Source: Euborellia annulipes (lineage: Eukaryota > Arthropoda > Insecta > Dermaptera > Anisolabididae). From it: a stretch of DNA of 64,000 bases. The translations under genes and the position numbers were made by a program. Positions within the stretch are counted from its first letter, which is position 1. The number at the start of each line of letters is the position of its first letter. The DNA is taken from positions 60,579 through 124,578 of the forward strand of contig JAKCPI010005192.1 in assembly GCA_023213315.1 (NCBI GenBank), written 5' to 3'. Below the pieces are notes generated by a model. It saw nothing but the letters and a program-made list of their open reading frames with translations. It ran no database searches and was not told the DNA's origin. Positions 59,068 to 64,000 of the stretch are shown here, in pieces.

Positions 59068-59927
59068 GAACGGGAGATTCGTCTCTCTCTCCTGTGTAGG
59101 AATAAATAGATGAAAATAACAATTCCCTTTTTATTAAAAGTAAAAAAAATACCGTTTGCTCTAATCTAACTATATTTAGAGCTGGAAAAGAATGTCAACA
59201 AGTGATTTGGAATATTCCAAGGCCTTTCTTAAATAATCAACCCTTCACCCCCTAATCAAAATAATAATCAACCGTATTTTTTGAATGTTTTCTAATTATA
59301 TGGCTTCGATTTAGCTAAAATAAATTTAAAAAACATTTTTTTCAATTTTGCAATTTGCAACCCCTAATCCAATCTTTTTTTTTTTTTTTTTTTTTAACAC
59401 TCACACATTTTATTTATAAAACTAGAAGTAGCAATCATTTGGGAAATTGATCTTGGTGGCCAATAGTCGCGCTTCCCCTTAGACTAGTTCGCGCCTCCCC
59501 TTAGACTAGTCCGCGCCTCCCTAGGGAGGCGCGCCTCACAGCTTGGAAAACGCTGATCTACAACTTATAGAGCTCCTTTTTTTAAAATATCTTATATTTA
59601 ATGCGATTAATCTAAAAAAAAAAAAATTTCGAAAATCAAAAAAAGGGCTTCTATAAGTTGTAGATATTTTAAATAGCTTTAATTTAAAAAAAAATTTGAG
59701 GTCTATAGCTTCAAAATAGTGGCCGCTGGAAAGTCCCCAAATTAGCACCCCCGAGACGCGCACCTTAAGAGCAAGTTACAATCAAATTTGATTGTAATAA
59801 GTCCTAAGCGAGCACTCATTCTTAATACATTATTATAATCAATTTAATATTCAAAAGTTGAAGAAAAATATTTAAGAAAAAATAAATATTCATGTTTTTT
59901 TATGATTTTTCTTTATAAAAAAAAAAT

Positions 59928-60035
59928 TTAAGTTACTATCTTTATGATCGTGGTGGGTAGTATAATAGTTTCCACCACCCCTGTTGGGGATGTTTTGCAC
60001 CGGCTTAATTATTCACTTTAAGATAAATAAATGTA
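59928..60035 (-). pseudogene. Decayed relative of the candidate first exon
   Basis: The block AATTATTCACTTTAAGATAA matches the 24.6-kb candidate exon. The GGTGGG and ACC/GGGG-rich stretch before it is a weaker match. A possible donor (minus ATA|GTAACT) lies at the 59930 end, but no TCAGT initiator is evident. It sits just outside the transposon nest that ends at 59767. Confidence 0.3.
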
Positions 60036-60488
60036 TGAATGGAGAGGCCTAATTCAACCCTTTTTTTTTTTGATATTTTGTTAACAGAAACGAGTAAGAA
60101 ATTTTCATTTAGGAAACTATTAAAATAATATTATAGATGTTGTGAGTTGGATGACATTTTAAGTGGGCGCCATGATGAGCGATTAAGATATATGTGAATT
60201 TTAGAAAAAATTGATGTACTATTGCAATATACAATATTTTTAAAAATTATTTATTATAAGAGTAGGCTATAATGTAATCAAAAATCGCTTGGAAACCCAC
60301 GGAAAAAATAAGAAAAAACTGATTTATTAATTTTATAAATAAACTCTTTTGACTTGACATGATTCTGTAGGAGACGACAAATTTAATTTTAAAAAGGGGC
60401 GCGATCGAGAATAAGTAAAATCTGACGTTTGATAGAGTGAATGGAGAAAGTTGGCATAAAAGAAGTGGAAAAATTGCCAGATTTAGAT

Positions 60489-60538
60489 CGGGTAGCTCGT
60501 GGTCGCCATCCACGTACTCACAAGTGTGAGCCCCTGAG
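60489..60538 (-). mobile_element. Unidentified SINE-like retroposon, 5' piece
   Basis: Minus strand CTCAGGGGCTCACACTTGTG and TACGTGGATGGCGACCACGA only. Same 5' start as the other copies, broken after 50 bp. Confidence 0.55.
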
Positions 60539-60539
60539 T

Positions 60540-61190
60540 AAAAACAAATTTGAGAAATTTATTTATTTTAACGAAGTTTTACTAAATATTCCTATTATTA
60601 AATTACAAAAGCTCGTTTGGAATTTATTAATCGTTTGTTACTTTACCCTCCTTCCCCCTCTACACACCCCAGTTTAATTTTGAAATCTGTACTCAAGTGA
60701 GAAAGTCTAACATTGCGTGTACCATTTTAGTTAAAACAAATTTCTAATCGAATTTTCGTTAGAGATGCGCTAACTCATTCATTTCCAACTAAATTGCCAG
60801 AAAATTCAATTTGAAATTTAGATTACGTCCTTATGAAATTCTGAATTCGCATTAAAGTCAAGATTACTTGTATTTGAATTTGCCAAAGGATGAGCAATGA
60901 ATTATATTCAAATGTGGAGAGTGAACGTTTAATCAGATAGATGATAGATTTGATAAAAAGGTTTTTCTTAATTGAATTTTAATCTTTAATCCTTTTAAAT
61001 ATTTAAAATAAATTTCACAACCTGTGGAGCGTCCTCTCTCTGCTCTAAAGTATCAAGTAATGTCGAAAAGATTTATAAGAAATTCAAGCATTATATGCTT
61101 ATAAAACAGTACTTGATAAGAGTAAAAACTTATAATCTAATTTATTTTAACAATAAGGAGACAAAACGAAACAATATTTTATTATTATTA
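60540..61190. other. AT-rich sequence, nothing identified
   Basis: No element or exon recognised upstream of the GC-richer segment at 61195. Confidence 0.4.
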
Positions 61191-61194
61191 TTAT

Positions 61195-61590
61195 TGGAAA
61201 TTCCTATCGGGATCCCCAGTTGCTTAAGTGCTCGAAGGCACACACCTCAAACGCAACCGGCCTCTGGCCGTAACCATCCACCGCACCCCGTGAAGTTACA
61301 TTATTTCCTATCTCTAACTCCTCCTCCTGCGTTCGTTTCTAGCTAGTGAAATAATCCTTATTTCTGGTTCCAACCGGTTCCTTTTATCCAGCCTCTTCTA
61401 TGCTCTGGAGGATGTTCTAGTTTGAAGAGGGACTCCCTCGGCACCGGCGTGTAGCCTACTCCTTTCGAAGAATGCATCACTGAGAGGGAACCTTCTTTAC
61501 GTCCCTTCCACAGGACGGGATGTCACAGCGTAGAGTTGCCTGGGGGCTAATTGTGAAGAGATGCTATAATCCCAATCCAGGGCTTATATA
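61195..61590. other. GC-richer segment of unknown nature
   Basis: About 400 bp stand out by base composition (GGGATCCCCAGTTGCTTAAG; GACTCCCTCGGCACCGGCGT; AGTTGCCTGGGGGCTAATTG). The open frames are short and match nothing I recognise. It could be a retroposon piece or a host non-coding exon. Confidence 0.35.
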
Positions 61591-61654
61591 AATTAAAGAC
61601 CAAAGATAAAATAAGTCAATCTAGCGGAAGTTCGAACTTGAAAAATAAAAAAAT

Positions 61655-61800
61655 CTCTTGACCTATGGCTGAGAGATAACAGTATTAAGTCAAGTGTTAG
61701 TATCCCGTCCCAGCGACAATTGAATAGGATGCCAATCAATTGAAATAAATAGAAACGGGGTCTAAAAAGCCTCTAAAAAAGACCTTAAACAAATTTAAAA
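61655..61800 (+). mobile_element. tRNA-derived SINE, second subfamily
   Basis: ACCTATGGCTGAGAGATAAC and GTGTTAGTATCCCGTCCC head, body AATAGGATGCCAATCAATTG and GGGTCTAAAAAGCCTCTAAA. Confidence 0.6.
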
Positions 61801-61801
61801 C

Positions 61802-61850
61802 AATACTTTCTCTCTATTTATTTCACATATAGAGTAAGAGAAAGTAAAAA
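61802..61850 (+). mobile_element. Bi-palindrome family, solo tail hairpin
   Basis: AATACTTTCTCTCTATTT...AGAGTAAGAGAAAGT only. It sits exactly between a tRNA SINE and a 5S SINE. Confidence 0.7.
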
Positions 61851-61852
61851 AC

Positions 61853-62050
61853 TAGCCGGGGCGTCGAGCAAGAGAAAAGACCAGCAACCACCAAGATCGG
61901 TGCGATCAAGCAATGCCAAGCACGGCGGAACTCGGGGTGGGTGACCCCTCGAAATCAGCATATTGAACGCCGCCTGGTTACCATCGGTATATAATATAAT
62001 TAAAATATTCAATCAAATCTTTATAACCACTGCAGCCGAAAAAGAAAAAG
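61853..62050 (+). mobile_element. 5S rRNA-derived SINE
   Basis: AGCCGGGGCGTCGAGCAAGA, ATCAAGCAATGCCAAGCACG, GGGTGACCCCTCGAAATCAG, CGCCTGGTTACCATCGGTAT, then CACTGCAGCCGAAAAAG. Confidence 0.8.
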
Positions 62051-62146
62051 AAATGAATCGGATAGGAAGAATTTTCTTTACAAATCATAAAATATATCAA
62101 TTTCCAGATGAAGATAGGGGACAGCCTGGTGGATACATATATGAGA

Positions 62147-62357
62147 AGGAAGAAGATAAATAAAATCTGGAGATGATTTTCAGGCCAATTTATTTGGATT
62201 ATCTCCTTCAGCTATGAGTCAACGTTTCGGAGTCCAAGCGACTTCTTCTTCATGACCACTCTTAAGCCCGCATGGTCCTGAAGGAGTTATAACGGGATGA
62301 GATAATCCACATAAATTGGCCTGAAAATCATCTCCGGATTTTATTTATCTTCATCCT
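62147..62357. mobile_element. Hammerhead-bearing inverted-repeat element
   Basis: Arms near 62150-62215 and 62296-62357 share GATAAATAAAATCTGG, GATGATTTTCAGGCCAATTT and GGATTATCTC. The centre holds a near-complete hammerhead on the minus strand and a degenerate one on the plus strand. Confidence 0.6.
62217..62257 (-). ncRNA. Hammerhead motif, C3 changed
   Basis: Minus strand GGTC / ATGAAGA / stem II AGTC...GACT / GAAA / CGUU / GACT. Stem I pairs GGUC with GACU. The first core base C3 is A here, so activity is doubtful. Confidence 0.48.
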
Positions 62358-62424
62358 TTTCAAATATATTAATTTCGCTTTGCCAGGCTATTTTACATCT
62401 TAAACAGAACAATAATAAGAATAA

Positions 62425-62487
62425 GACACTCGCGGAAAATACCAAGTAGCTACAAGAGAACGTGGGTTCGATTCTCGCGAGTGCTTA
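62425..62487 (+). other. tRNA-like fragment
   Basis: CACTCGC and GCGAGTG form a 7-bp outer stem around a B-box-like GGGTTCGATTCTC. The interior is too short and irregular for a working tRNA, so I read it as a SINE head or pseudogene. Confidence 0.3.
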
Positions 62488-63093
62488 AATTTTTTACGAG
62501 TTTAAGATAAAATAGAAAATTATTTAAAAAATTTAATAAATTTTTCGAACAAAAATATTTAATAAGTATTTAATTAAAATTAATATTTACAAAGATTGAC
62601 ATATTTGAATTTTAAATTAAGTAACAGGTAGGCAAAATTAAAGTGCCTTGATTAAAAGTTGATTAACATTTAATTTCTATCCATATTTTTTGAATTGCAA
62701 GACCGGTCTGGGGAATCTTTCTTTTTAATGAAATATTAGAAAGGTAGTCTTTTAGAAGGTCGATTATCCAAAAGAAGATCGCAATATAAAGATGTGAAAT
62801 ATTGTATATTTTCAAATAAGGAATGATGAGATCTTTATTATCTGACTAGAGTTGATTATAGATGAATCATGTTTTTTAATTCTCTCTTCATTTATATGAC
62901 AAGTGTAAATTAATATTTTGGTGAATACATCATTTTTTAAGAAATTTATTATCAATAAATATAAATCTTCAGACGATTATTTTAATAGAAAACCTGTTAG
63001 TAAGAACAAGAGTGGGGGAATCAAAATAATTTATCTTGACTGCATAAGGAAAAAAGTTTTTAATAGTGTAATTAAAAATTAATTTAATAATTC

Positions 63094-63300
63094 AGGTATA
63101 TTTTAAATGATATGCTAGGTGATGTATCTAATTTTTATTGGGGAAATAATACACTTTGTATGTATTTCGACATTGCAGTCTCCTTTAGAAGTGAATCGAA
63201 TCATTGTTGTGATTACAAGTGGAATTATTTCACCAATATAAACTTTAAACATATCACCCAGGGTAGAATTTAAAATATTATCAAATAAAATGGTTCAACT
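63094..63300. mobile_element. Inverted-repeat element with hammerhead-like remnant
   Basis: Arms of about 60 bp (GGTGAT, TTTATTGGGGAAATAAT and complements) surround a centre whose minus strand reads AGGA-GAC...GTC-GAAA (63165-63190), a likely eroded hammerhead. Confidence 0.4.
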
Positions 63301-63395
63301 GGACTCTATGGTCGAGAGACTAAAAAAATTAATACTGTATAATAAATTTTAAGTGTCCTCCATTTTTTTTAAAGAGGAACTTTTATTTTTTTCTT

Positions 63396-63882
63396 TTTTA
63401 CTTTCTCTTACCTTTATATATATGTTAATATATAGAGAGAGAAAGTATTGGATTCATGTCAAAAATTCGATGTCGAGATTTTGATGGATATACACGTTTT
63501 GAGGTCCCATGAATCCAAAAAAGTGGTTTTCGCGACATGGTCTGGGTGTCTGTGAACAAGATATCTCAAAAACGAAAAGAGCTAGGAGGTTGAAATTTTA
63601 TATTCAAGTTAGGCACCCCCATGGGACGAGACACGAAGCTTTTGAACAAAATCGACCAAAGAGTACTAGTACTTTATTGATGCACTTTTTCAGTTTTTTT
63701 TTTCGATTTTCTCTAAATTTGCTCCAACGATTTTTTTTTTTTAATTCAAAAATCAATTATTTTTTTAGATTCTCTATAAAATGTTTATTCTCATTTTGTC
63801 ATTGAAATCTTCTGAAGACCACTTTACTCTTGTACTCCATAGAAAAGATAAGAGAAATGGTCGCCATGGTAACAAAATATAG
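63396..63882 (-). mobile_element. Bi-palindrome family copy, head missing
   Basis: Tail hairpin 63397-63446 and body to the X-box-type site GTCGCCATGGTAAC at 63860-63873, one change from the others. Ends in ACAAAATATAG. Confidence 0.88.
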
Positions 63883-64000
63883 GCCGAAACCCTGGAGGTC
63901 TGAGGTTTTTTTACAATAACGTTTGGAGAATAAATATAATTATTTTAAAAATAATATATTGAAATTTCATTCTCAAATAATTCGGACTGAATTGACCTTT

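Larger units (their letters stand above)
57384..59555. mobile_element. hAT-type composite carrying other repeats and a first-exon copy
   Basis: 8-bp duplication ATCTACAA at 57376-57383 and 59556-59563. Left terminus CAGTGGTTTCCAAACTTT, right terminus CTTGGAAAACGCTG. A complete small hAT unit lies at 57384-57650 (its own right end ...TTTAGAAAACGCTG, not followed by the duplication), and a second partial unit at 59400-59555. Between them are a paired-hammerhead element, a bi-palindrome fragment, a SINE tail near 58680 and the candidate first exon 58912-59067. Confidence 0.72.
57194..59765. mobile_element. Tc1/mariner-like MITE, second copy, split by a hAT composite
   Basis: Left half 57194-57383 and right half 59564-59765 together reconstitute the 35.6-kb element. 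TA duplication at 57192-57193 and 59766-59767. The intervening 2.2 kb is an insertion. Confidence 0.82.

Overview
This is a repeat-saturated, AT-rich window from an animal nuclear genome. I read it as arthropod, possibly crustacean, but the species cannot be fixed from sequence alone. The evidence is spliced coding exons of a NINAC-type class III myosin, tRNA- and 5S-derived SINEs, hAT and Tc1-like MITEs, and a Penelope-like retroelement.

The only convincing host gene is on the minus strand and leaves the window at its left edge. Its first coding exon is 9453-9590 (start codon 9585-9583, glycine-rich kinase loop). Its second is 416-591 (the VAIK lysine exon). They join in frame across an 8.9-kb intron. 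Further upstream are three non-coding exon-like segments on the same strand (24626-24776, 46749-46912, 58912-59067). Each runs from a TCAGT initiator-like site to a clean GT donor 150-165 nt away. Two are clearly related in sequence, and a decayed relative lies near 59928-60035. I infer alternative first exons, which would put about 50 kb of this window in the 5' region and first introns of one photoreceptor gene.

Most of the rest is transposon sequence. (1) About twenty copies of one 0.65-kb family, called bi-palindrome here, have a different hairpin at each end and a perfect RFX X-box-type site inside. (2) SINEs come from tRNA, from 5S rRNA and from an unidentified 0.23-kb source with 17-18 bp target duplications. 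(3) hAT-type elements have exact or near-exact 8-bp duplications, Tc1-like elements have TA, and one Harbinger-like element has TTA. (4) There are large foldbacks, including a 1.4-kb inverted repeat at 5391-6790 and a perfect 52-bp palindrome at 31606-31657.

The most unusual content is a scattered set of hammerhead-ribozyme motifs (C-U-G-A-N-G-A, stem II, G-A-A-A, short ACGU stem III, NUH). I count about ten good or near-good copies and as many decayed ones. One lies 450 nt downstream of the GIY-YIG endonuclease frame of a 5'-truncated Penelope-like element, which is the expected host. Most others occur as head-to-head pairs in small inverted-repeat elements of 0.15-0.4 kb with no protein. 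One of these is cleanly bounded by a 12-bp target duplication. Stem I covaries between families, which argues that the motifs are real.

A second notable structure is a 2.2-kb hAT composite (57384-59555) inside a Tc1-like MITE. It carries a hammerhead pair, a bi-palindrome fragment and the 58.9-kb first-exon copy, which suggests that a transposon mobilised a promoter/first exon.
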